Assembly: GCA_029204225.1 (NCBI GenBank)
Contig: MU831566.1
Location: 1 to 64,000 of the forward strand
Reading direction: 5' to 3'
Length of the DNA stretch: 64,000 bases
From: Diphasiastrum complanatum
Taxonomy: Eukaryota > Streptophyta > Lycopodiopsida > Lycopodiales > Lycopodiaceae
Part shown: one piece after another, positions 22,781 through 32,563 of the stretch
Layout of the letters: each line of letters starts with the position of its first letter
How positions within the stretch are numbered: position 1 is the stretch's first letter
Made by a program: the position numbers and the translations under genes
The notes under the pieces: generated by a model
Seen by the model: only the letters and a program-made list of their open reading frames with translations
The model's database searches: none
What the model was told of the DNA's origin: nothing

Positions 22781-23460
22781 AAGGGGAGGAGTAGGAGGGC
22801 GCATTTTCCTAGGTGTCCTATTGCTTTCAAGCCATGTGGAAAAGTAGGTTACATATTGATAAGGATAGAAGGTAGGTAGCCTAACATTTAATGTTAGTCA
22901 CTTTTAAGTTGAATATTTCTTTGTGTACAACATTCGGATCCACCCAAGTGTTTTTCATGTCATGGGAAATGCTTTGTATATGTATGTCTTACCTTGCATG
23001 ATTTTCGTCAATTCCTAGGCTCTTTTTTCTAGGGGTTGCCCATCCCCAATCATAGTGAAGTGTGACACAAAGGGAGATCAGTCCTTTGGTTTCTTCTATC
23101 AGTCTTTATAGATTCGAGTGAGCCTTCTTTATAGACTCGATTGAGCCTTCTTCAGGTACCGTCTTTAAGCTTTAAGAAGCTTATTTGGATTCTTTCTTCA
23201 TGTACTCTTCTCAATACCTGCACATACCCTTAGGAAAAGGCTAGAAGCCATACCATCAAATGGTTCATCATTAGATTCTATTTCTAGAACCTGCATATCA
23301 AACTATTACAAATTTATTTCTTGTCTTCAGGTAATGATACCTGCACTCATAATTCATCAGTTATAGTAATAAGCTCTACTATTCAAAATATGTTTCATAC
23401 AAAAAGAACGGAAGACTGGTTAGCTTTTATTTCTTGGTCAATTTGGTCTATACAATTTTC
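22781..23460 (-). repeat. chromovirus LTR fragment and 3' untranslated region
   Basis: The LTR piece ends at AGATCA (23075-23080) and the 3' untranslated region follows to 23460. It is a direct copy of 4198-4909, but without the 491-bp tandem duplication seen there. Confidence 0.7.
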
Positions 23461-23895
23461 CATACCATCTGATCACCAAGTATCCATTACCCGCTGATAG
23501 CTCTCCAAGAATCTGTCCACTTGTAGTGCAACTAGACTCCAACTGGATCTAACCAAAAACTACATCCTACTTACCAGAAGATGATGGATAGAAACAACAT
23601 GTGATGCCAACCTGGAGACTACCATGCATATAATCATGCAGCTCACGTGATCACTCACCAAAGTATTAGTTGTCACTCCCTGAGCAACCATCTCCATCCC
23701 TGTCGGCTCAAACCCATGGGCATGCTGGATCCACAGTACCCCGTAATGCTCTCTATGCCCTCAGGATATGTACCACCACAGGTACACTCTATGCAACCTA
23801 CCTCCAAGTAGACACAACCCATCCCTAGGTCATCACACATGATGCACCAGCTGAAGAACATCGTCCATACAATGACATATCATACCTGAGCCACT
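23461..23895. other. family C repeat, second copy
   Basis: It matches 5391-5800 except for an added segment near 23758-23795. It ends in CTGAGCCACT, a 10-bp word that also occurs in the chromovirus LTR, exactly where LTR sequence takes over. Confidence 0.65.
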
Positions 23896-23969
23896 ACTTC
23901 CTAAAGACTACACATTCCCTATAAAAGGACTAACTTGCCCCTCTCCCTCATTATTCATCTCCCATTCAT
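23896..23969 (+). promoter_or_regulatory. LTR promoter fragment fused to gag
   Basis: It carries the chromovirus TATA box (TATAAAAG, 23920-23927) and CT-rich leader up to CCCATTCAT. After this the sequence jumps straight to the part of gag just before the zinc knuckle; the rest of the LTR, primer-binding site and N-terminal gag are lost. If active, transcription would begin near 23950 and read the degraded gag-pol. Confidence 0.6.
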
Positions 23970-26900
23970 TCATATATTATGCTACTAGAATTGAACTGTA
24001 GGATAATCATTGAAATGGAAGCAGAAACAAAAGGAAGGAACATCCCACCACTCAAACTCCAAAAAAGAAGACTCAATGCCTTTCCAAAGAACAAGTGCAG
24101 GCCTATCGCAAGTATGGAATATGCTTCAAGTGTGGGGAAAAGGGACACCTTTTCTTTAAATGTCCACTCAAAGATACCAAAGCTTCAAGTGCAGACAAAG
24201 GAAAGTAGGTTGTCGTACAAAGCATTTAAGACACTCAAAACCACGATCTCCTCATGACATGGGGACAAGTTCATAACAAACTATGTTTAATTCTCTTTGA
24301 TGCATGCTCCTGTCATAATTTCATCTCTTTTAAGCTTGCACAAGAGATAGGAGTTGGTTCCTTCTTTCAATCTATGCTTAAGGCTAAAGGTGCATTTGTT
24401 GATGGTGGTGCAAACATTTACTCTATAATTGGAAAACTTAAGCTTCAAATCTCCAATTACTATGAACCTATAGAATTCAAGGTAGGTCCGTTATAGGGAG
24501 TAGATGTAATCTTAGGCATGCCTTGGCACAAAATGCACAACCCTCTGGTGGACTAGAATAAGCATTTGACTTCATGGAAGCACAAGGGTAAAGATGTTAG
24601 TGTGCATGCAGGACAGAGTGGCGAATAAATCCCTTTGGGAAGCCATATTCACATATCAAAGGTACTAAAAAAAGCAATATTTTCTTATTTGTTGTTTGCT
24701 CAAAGTATGGATGATGATGTTGATGGAAATATGCATTCTTTGGACAATAATAGAAAACACTTTCTACTAAAGTATTCTTCTTGTTTTTCTGATGAGCTAC
24801 CAAAATCGTTACCCCCTGAAAGACCTGAAGATCATACGATAGACATTATCCTTGGAAGTTCCATACCCAATAGACCTCCCTATAAGGTAAGCCATTCTCG
24901 ACAAGAAGAAATTTCTAAACAAATTAATGATTTGTTAAAGAAAGGTCTTATAATACCCAGTAACTCCCCCTATTGCTCCCCAGTACTTTTGGTACAAAAG
25001 AGAGATGGGAGTTTTAGGATGTGTGTGGACTATCGTGCTTTAAACAAGATTACAGCTAATAACCATTTTCTTATTCCAATAATAGATGACATTATGGATA
25101 GGATAAATGGATCTTGTATCTTTAGTAGAATTGATTTGAAAAGTGGATACCACCAAATCAGAGTAGCACCTGAAGATGTCCATAAAATTGCTTTCAAATT
25201 TAACTCTGGCCTTATGAATTTTTAGTGGTACCTTTTGGTCTTACTAATGCTCCCGCGACATTCAATAGAATGATGGAACGAATCCTTCAACCTCATAAAC
25301 GTTTTGTAGGAACATTTTTTGATGATATCTTAGTATTCAGTGCAAATTGAGTGTGAGAAATTGGCAAAAATCTAGCTTGGTATTTTTTATAATAGAAGTT
25401 TGTAAGTGAATCTCAAATGTGTAAAGGATGTTTCCACGTGTGGAGAATTGTAAAGTGAATCAAAATGTTTGATATAGGGGTCTCATAGAATTTCATAGTC
25501 AAGCATTTAGGTGTAGGATGTTGATAGGGTCAAATTTGGCATAGATGGCAAATTATCCATTTCCACTTGTAATGCCAATATTGAGCCAAAATAGAGCGAA
25601 ACTTGTGCCAATTAGAGTGTAGACAAGTGTCATGCTTTTGTTTGATGAAGCTTAAGAGGTCCAATAGGATTTAGAGGTGGAACCTTGTGAGGTCCAATAG
25701 AAAATTGAGGTGTGCTTGAATATAGTCCAATAGAATTTAGAGGTGCATGGATCAATGGTCCAATAGGATTAAGAGGTGGCAAAGTGTGATCCAATTATAA
25801 TTAAGCATAGTGGTAGCTCATGAATCTATTAGTATCATTGTACTCCTCCTTTTGGATCTAATTGATTTTGAGATTGAGTGGATTTTGAGTGTCATTGAAT
25901 TTCTAGCTTTCTCTCTCTACCCGAGAGCTCATGATGGTTTTTCTCTCTCTACCCGAGGAGAGCAGCTTGTTTTTACTTAGAATACCTTTGGAACACTTCC
26001 CACATGTGTGAGTGAGAGTTGGAAGTGATTGAATGCATGTAGTAGTGTGTTTTTGCCATAGGATTCAAGATTGATCTTGAATCTCAATCTAGTCTTGATC
26101 TTGGTGCATCTACACACCTTAGGAGATCACAAGTACATGTAGTGGACAGTCCACACGTGTGAAATTAAACATGAGAAGAACATAAAAGACATCTAGATAT
26201 CGTCTTTAGGACCCTACAAGAAAACTCACTTCTCATAAAAGGTAAGAAAAACAAATTCTTTCTAGAAAAAATAAACTTTCTAGGACATATGATTTCAAAG
26301 GAAGGAATTCAAATGGACCCTTCAAAGATTAAAGCCATACAAGACTGGCCTAAACCAAGAAATATTCATGAAGTTCGGTCTTCCCTAGGTGTATGTTCCT
26401 ATTATAGAAAGTTTATATGCCATTTTGCTCATGTAGCCTCACCACTGCATGAACTCACTAAGAAGAGAGTAAAATTTGATAATCTGAAACATGCACTTAC
26501 CACTGGACCTGTTCTTATCATTCCCGACCTTTGTAAACCTTTCTTTGTAGAAGTGGATGCAAGTTTAGACTGTATTGGGACAGTCTTAAACCAAGAAGGT
26601 CATGTTGTAGACTTTGAAAGCAGATGACTTCAAGGGGCAGAAGTACAATATGACATTTATGAAAAAGAACTTTTGGCCATTATTCATGCCCTTAAGTTAT
26701 GGAAGCACTATCTACTAGGAAATGATTTCCTAGTTAAAACAGATCATCAAAGCCTTAGGTACTTTCTCACCCAACAACTAATTCGAGAAAAACATCTAAA
26801 ATGGGCTAACTACTTTAGTACTTTCCATTTTCAGCTACTTCATCACCTAGGAAAGAACAATAAGGTCGTCGATGCATTATCAAGAATCCCCAAGATCAAC

Positions 26901-27262
26901 CATATTTCTCTAGCATATAATGAAGATACCCTTTCCATGAAAAGTATGTATGCTAGTCATTCCGACTTCCAGCATATATTTGAAATACCTGAAAGAAATC
27001 AAAGTCATAAAGACTATGTTTTGAAAGAAGGATATTTATTCAAAGAAGATAAGCTATGTATTCCTATAGCATTTAGAACCAAGATCCTTCAAAAAACCCA
27101 TAGTCCTCCCTATGCAGGACATAGAGGAATCCCTTCAACTCTGGAAGCTCTGAAAAGATTCTTTTATTGGCCTACCATGCATCGAGACACAAGGCATTAC
27201 ATAAATGCATGTCTAGTCTATCAACACAATAAAGATGAGCGAGGATTAAAAACTCTAGGGAT
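23970..27262 (+). pseudogene. chromovirus copy 2, gag end to integrase start
   Basis: In order: zinc knuckle (FKCGEKGHLFFKCP, about 24120-24170); protease with a damaged active site (DACSCHNF instead of DAGSSHNF, about 24300); its tail (GVDVILGMPWHK); and RT (24635-25225: CSPVLLVQKRDGSFRMCVDY, RIDLKSGYHQIRV). The YxDD box FFDDILVFS follows (about 25317-25345). After an inserted solo LTR come the RT thumb and RNase H (HMISKEGIQMDPSKIKAIQD; EVDASLDCIG; TDHQSLRYFL) and the integrase zinc-binding segment (HSPPYAGHRG...YWPTMHRD, to 27262). Stops and frameshifts occur throughout, including TGA at 26625. The integrase core, chromodomain and 3' LTR are missing at the join to the inverted arm. Confidence 0.85.
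25352..26171 (+). repeat. solo Copia LTR inserted in RT
   Basis: It runs TGTGAGAAATTGGC to CACGTGTGAAATTAAACA and is homologous (opposite strand) to the LTRs at 59987-60714 and 63464-64000. TGAG flanks both sides (25348-25351 and 26172-26175), a 4-bp match to a target duplication. It splits the RT of chromovirus copy 2 between the YxDD box and the thumb. An internal tandem repeat of a GTCCAATAG..TTAGAGGTG unit (25656-25790, four copies) is present. Confidence 0.85.
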
Positions 27263-28020
27263 ATTTTGAATCAATGGTAAACTTTGCAAAGATTGGTTTG
27301 ACTATTTTATTTAAAAAATAGCAATTCTGGTAATGTCTAGTCTCTTCATGTTTAATTTTAAATTGTTTTAAAGAATGTAACTATTTTGAACTTTTTATTT
27401 TATGCTTTTTTTTTATACATACATACATATGTATGTATAGTTATTGCGTTTTTCAGAGAAAATAGATAATTAACTATTGGAAAACAACAAAGTAAAGAAT
27501 GAAATAGATAGAAAAAAACATGGTGATGATATAGAAATAAGTTTAGGCTGCCAATGCTTTTGTGACTGACTGTCATTAAATAGAGCATTGAAGCACTCTA
27601 TATCTAAACATTTCAAAAATAACACTCCTAAAAACAAGATGTCTGACATGGTAAGAACTTATGCCGTAAACTTCAATTTCCCTGTGGACAACTTCATCTT
27701 ATCATAAATACCAAATCTCCAACTTTATGTTCTTTTAAATTCAATCTTTGATCATGCCAAGCCTTGCGCCATACATTTTTTATGACTAATGCATCAACAC
27801 AAAAACTACCACCAATCAACTTTCGCTATATTTTTTAATATTTCAACAGTCTACTAATATGGATTTGAATAAATCTCTATCTCTGATGCCTTAGAAGGGT
27901 GATCAAGAACTTCAAGAACCACTTCGGAGGATAATTGCACCACGAAGAACAACAAATAGAGAGACACTACCAAAAAGATAGAAAAAAAAACACAACACTA
28001 CATAGGATTGGAATTTTTAA
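27263..28020 (-). repeat. family A repeat, inverted copy
   Basis: Reverse complement of 21747-22473. It forms the inner part of the right arm of the inverted duplication and stops abruptly at 27263, where chromovirus copy 2 begins. Confidence 0.75.
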
Positions 28021-28197
28021 GTAGCATTTAGCTCTTTCCTTTCAAGATTCAGTCCTTGGAAGTACAATTGAATGTGTGTGTGTGTGTGTGTGTGCACTTT
28101 TCTGTGTTTATATATATTTATATATTTATTAGTGTATGTGTGTGTGTGTGTATCAACCGAATCAAAGGTATCTAAAATGTCAACTAATAAATTATGT

Positions 28198-28254
<57 letters not shown>

Positions 28255-28707
28255 AATTTGGAGTTTCTTAGACTAATTTGTTAGCATACATGCACAATAG
28301 GAGTCATGTCTGCTAAGTGCTAAATATTACTCCTTGAACCTAATGGAATCACCATGCTCAATACCATTTCTCACAATTACCTAGAATCGAAGCAAAATAA
28401 CACAAATATAACTACCTGAAGAGCTATGAGCATTTGATAACAAGGTATGATTTGCCAAGATTCTAGAAAAAATCCAACATTTGCAAAGCAGGCATGTAGT
28501 ACATTCAATTTAAACAAGTAATGTTTTGTATAGTCTATTGAATGTAAGTTCCTAGTGCTTTAGACGATATTGATGTTGAGAACTAGCATGAAGTACAGCT
28601 TCCTTTTCCTGCAACATTTTCATTTGAAAGCAATCATATTCAATCCTTCTTGGATAATAATAAAGCGAGTTGACTAGACATATATGGCCTAGAAACATGA
28701 TTACAGT
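28021..28707 (-). other. AP2-like gene 3' flank with GT and CT microsatellites
   Basis: It holds (TG)n at about 28074-28094 and 28134-28151 and (CT)n at about 28203-28250, then the 3' untranslated flank. It mirrors 21049-21746. The short CVCV/SLSL frames here are microsatellite artefacts. Confidence 0.6.
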
Positions 28708-30435
28708 TTAAAGAGCATGGATTGAAGTGGCTAATATCTTAAGCATCAATACTTTTAGGCTAGAAGGGATTTTTAAAATTCTCACCATCTCCAACTCGTC
28801 CAAGGGAATATTTTCAAGCTCGTGTAGAAAGGTGAACCTGATTTTTTTGGTCGTTGGAACATCTTTCTCAACATCATCTACTGGTCCAAATAGGTCCCTA
28901 TAAGCGTGTTTGCATTCTTCTTGTACTATTGCTGCTTTGTTGGATGTTGCTAAAAGAACATATGAGTTTTCAGCACATTGTTAGGCAGATGGAAATAATT
29001 TGTTTGTATTGGAAACAAACAACTAGAAATTTAGCTCAAATAAACATACATGATTAGATTTGAGCAACTATTAATGACATCTTGCTTTCTATAAATCTTG
29101 AGATGAAACGCACAACACTCCACGTATCAACACTACCTTTAGTAAACACGATTCGCTTCGCCTGACCTGAAGATTTAGTCTGATTGGAGCTCGGAAGCAA
29201 AAGTTGTCAGCAGAAAATGAGAATCAAGAACATTTTTAGAAGCCACTGAACCATTGCAAATTATCATTTTTACTTGAAACAAGGCAGAAGGAAATATTGT
29301 TAATTTGTCACCACTGCATAATAACATATATGTGCCTTGAAATTTCCAACCTTTTTCTACCATGATCACTAGTCTTCTTTTCAGGTGAATGTTCATGAAG
29401 AATTGCAGCTTCTACAAAACTCAAAGAAGAGTTTTTCCGACTCATGTACCGAACTATCTGAAAAAAGTATTCTTCATCGTATTTCTCCCACTGCAGTCAC
29501 CAATGTACACCAGGGTGCTATAAATTATCACTTTTTATTTCTCACATATGGGAGATTAAACACGCGTTAAAATCAAAGGACCCTTCTTCAAACATTTGGA
29601 GAGCAATGCGCTTTATAATGTGACCTACCCGTATAACCCACTATATATAATAAAGTTGACTTTAAATGCAGACGACATAGAGCGATATTACTACCAACAA
29701 GATCAAAAGCTCTGTACTCTAACCATACCAGTGGCATTTCAGACTCATAGTCTTCTAATGGGAAGTTAAGTTTCTCCGTGTGACCAAGTTTAATTGCTGG
29801 CCTATCATAATTCCTGAGCCACAAAATAATTCTAACACATTAGCAGACCAACGGAGTTATGAACGATATTTAGGATTCTCAATGAACCGCCACCAGTTCA
29901 CACAAACCTGGCTGCTGCTATCTCATTATGATAGGCACCTGCACAGCAAAGTGGCGCTCATTAGCGTCAAGAATAAGTCACTTCCGAGCATCCTCGAGGT
30001 CTGGTTTTTTAATGAGGTTGTATCAATCCATAAATTCATTGTCACAAAAATCATACCAATGGAGAGCTGTCCTGGGTTAGCCATTGCTCCAAAACGTTTG
30101 TCGCCTTTTCTTATCCAGTTATTGGAAAATGAAAAACCATATAAACTGGTTGCATTTCAAACATATGTAAGTAGCTTTGTAAAGAAAATAAAAAACGCTA
30201 GTTCTTACAAAAAATAAATCAAATTTGCTCAGGCCATAGCCACAGATCACTTTCGTTCTAAGAGACTTTACATGTAAACAGCTTTACAAGTATCATCGAT
30301 TTCTCACAACAATTATTTTTCAAAGAATTCATGTAATCCGGCAGAACATATTTTCTTTCCAGACCAGATATTTGCTTCCGATCTTCTCGTTCGTTTTCTA
30401 TGATAAACACCTTTAAACTTACTCCTCCCTGCCAT
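28708..30435 (-). pseudogene. AP2-domain gene, most complete copy (right arm)
   Basis: Start at 30435 gives MAGRSKFKGVYHRKR, then TRRSEANIWSGKK. Exon 29938-29908 gives AYHNEIAAAAR; exon 29813-29729 gives NYDRPAIKLGHTEKLNFPL and EDYESEMPL; exon 29490-29351 gives a WEKYDEE..FQIVRYM linker. Exons near 29200-29050 (SNQ.KSSG) and 28949-28708 (ending LKVLMLKILATSIHAL, stop) complete it. All visible splice edges are AG/GT. The AP2 domain lies at the very N-terminus, with one domain only. Key residues have changed compared with the other copies (GRWEA to RRSEA; YDRAA to YDRPA), which argues for loss of DNA binding. A short YLG exon is unresolved. It lies head-to-tail behind the copy ending at 31856. 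Family: AP2 subgroup (euAP2/WRI-like linker); exact orthology unknown. Confidence 0.65.
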
Positions 30436-30747
30436 AGCTACCCGTGAATTTCACTCCCACGTAGAGTTAACCGGCAAATCGACGTAGAGGATTGTGATTG
30501 CCTGAGACAAACTTATTTGTAGTTGAAACTTACAATGAAGCAGCACGATAGCTAACTGTGATATGAAGTATGAAAATCGGAGCTAGCGTGGAAGCAAACA
30601 TATGAGATAGAATGTCACCCGAGTTAGACAAAATGGGTTTTCTAAAATTTTATTGGTCCACGTATTTTAATGGGCAGTTGAAAGGCAGATCAAGTGAGGA
30701 TGAAGGGAAAACACGTGCATTTTAGAGAGACTAAACACGAGCTTTCA
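30436..30747 (-). other. proximal upstream region of the AP2-like copy
   Basis: This is the presumed leader and promoter of the gene starting at 30435. The part 30560-30940 has no counterpart in the homologous upstream region at 6555-6670. No convincing TATA box was found by eye. Confidence 0.4.
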
Positions 30748-30791
30748 GAAACTTCTGGAAAGTACTAGAAACTTCTGGAAAGCGAACTTTC
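30748..30791. promoter_or_regulatory. two perfect heat-shock elements
   Basis: GAAACTTCTGGAA occurs twice (30748-30760 and 30768-30780), each a perfect GAA-nn-TTC-nn-GAA element, the binding site of a heat-shock factor trimer. GAACTTTC follows at 30784-30791. The cluster lies about 310-360 bp upstream of the start codon at 30435. The binding specificity is established knowledge; function here is inference. Confidence 0.7.
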
Positions 30792-31020
30792 CACAGAGTG
30801 CGCGCAAGCGATGGATCGAGAGACAAGAATGTGAGTTTGAGAGAGGGAGTCGAGAGATGGAGAGAGGAGCATGTGTCTTCTTGTGGATTGGGAAAGGTTG
30901 CTTTGATGAGATAGGAGGAAATTGAACACAAGCTCTTCTTCATTTTAATGTATAGTGTTTGCAGATAAGCGTATGATTCAAACTTTTATTCTGATTCATA
31001 TTTCTTTTCCCAGCTCAATG

Positions 31021-31056
<36 letters not shown>

Positions 31057-31247
31057 AATGCACCAAAGATGCCTTTGATGGGGAGCGGCTGCTACACTCC
31101 TTGCAAATCGTTAAATAATTTGCCCTTTATTCTGGAGATGGATTGAACGATCATCGAGAACATATGCTGCCAAGCTATTGATTGATGAGGGTTTTAGAGG
31201 AGGGAGGTGGCAGTAGTAATCCGAAGCAATAACCCAGTTACAAACGC

Positions 31248-31282
<35 letters not shown>

Positions 31283-31855
31283 AATGCGATTGAGAGACTA
31301 AGAAGACACGAGTGAGTGAGAGAGAGAGAGAGCGCAGGTTGCAGAACGTGAGAGGAGAGAAGATTTGAGAGAGCGGGGAGATATTGAAGATTTAGGGTCT
31401 TTAAGGTTAGGGTTTTTTTTTAGGCCAGGTATCTAAAATGTGAATAAATAAAATTGACTTCAATCATTATGTGATCTCTCTCTCTCTCTCTCTCTCTCTC
31501 ACAAATAATTTGGGATTTCTTAAACTAATTATCACTTAGCTTACATACACAATAGGAGTCATGTAGTGCTAAATATTACTCCTTAAACCTAATGAAATCA
31601 CCATGCTCAATAATTCTCACCATTTCTCACAATTACCTAGAATCGAAGCAAAGAGACACAAACATAACTATTTGGAGAGCTATGAGCATTTGATAACAAG
31701 GTATGATTCAGACCCTATTGATGTTGAGAGCTAAGATAAAGTACAACTTGCTTTTCCTGCAACATTTTCATATGAAATCAATCTTCTTGGATCCTTCTTG
31801 GATAATAAGAAAGCAAGTTGACTAGACATATATGGCCTAGAAACATGATTACAGT
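30792..31855 (-). other. intergenic region with GA/CT microsatellites
   Basis: It holds (GA)n at about 31021-31057, 31247-31280 and 31318-31331, and (CT)n at about 31472-31501. It separates the 3' end of one AP2-like copy from the next one's promoter and matches 6660-7650 in order. The 30955-31146 and 30943-30731 frames are not considered genes. Confidence 0.55.
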
Positions 31856-32563
31856 TTAAAGAGGATGGATTGAAGTGGCTAATATCTTAAAAATCAATAC
31901 TTTTAGGCTAGAAGGGATTTTCAAAATTCTCACCATCTCCAGCTCTTCCAAGAGAATATTTACAAGTGCGAGTAGAAAGGGAAACTTGGTTTTTCTAGTG
32001 GTTGGAATAGCATTCTCAACATCTTCTACTGGTCCAAATAGGTCCCTATAAGCGTGTTTGCATTATTCTTGTACTACTACTGCTTTGTTGAATGTAGCTA
32101 AAAAAACATATGAATTTCGACACATTGTTAAGGAGATGGAAAACATTTGGTCGTATTGGAAACAAACAACGATTGGATTTTAGCAACTATTAATGACATC
32201 TTCCTTTCTATAAATCTTGAGATGAAAAGCACAATGTTGTATGTATTATCGCTACCTTTAGTGATAACGATTCGCTTCGCATCACCCGAAGATTCACTCT
32301 GATTGGAGCTCGTAAGCAAAAGCTGTCTGCAGAAAATGAGAATCAAAAACATTTTTAGCAGCCACAGAACCATGCAAATTATCTATTCACAACAAGGCCA
32401 AAGGAAATTTTGAATATTTATCACCACTGCATAATAACATATATGTGCCTTGAAATCTCCAATCCTTTTTTACCATGACCACTAGTCTTTTTTTCAGCTG
32501 CACATTTGTAAAGATTTACAGCTTCTACAAATCTCGTTGAACAAGTTCCCCGACTCATGCACC
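31856..32563 (-). pseudogene. AP2-like gene copy, 3' exons
   Basis: It contains the end of the linker exon (about 32563-32470), the SNQSESSGDAKRI exon (about 32340-32200) and the last exon (32096-31856). The last exon encodes YRDLFGPVEDVEN and ends LKVLIFKILATSIHPL before the stop. An internal stop interrupts the last exon. The sequence breaks at 32563, so the AP2 domain exons of this copy are not present. It is the upstream member of a head-to-tail pair with the copy at 28708-30435. Confidence 0.65.

Noticed and set aside
28072-28284. ORF of Cys-Val and Ser-Leu repeats
   Set aside because: Translation of GT and CT microsatellites in the gene's 3' flank.
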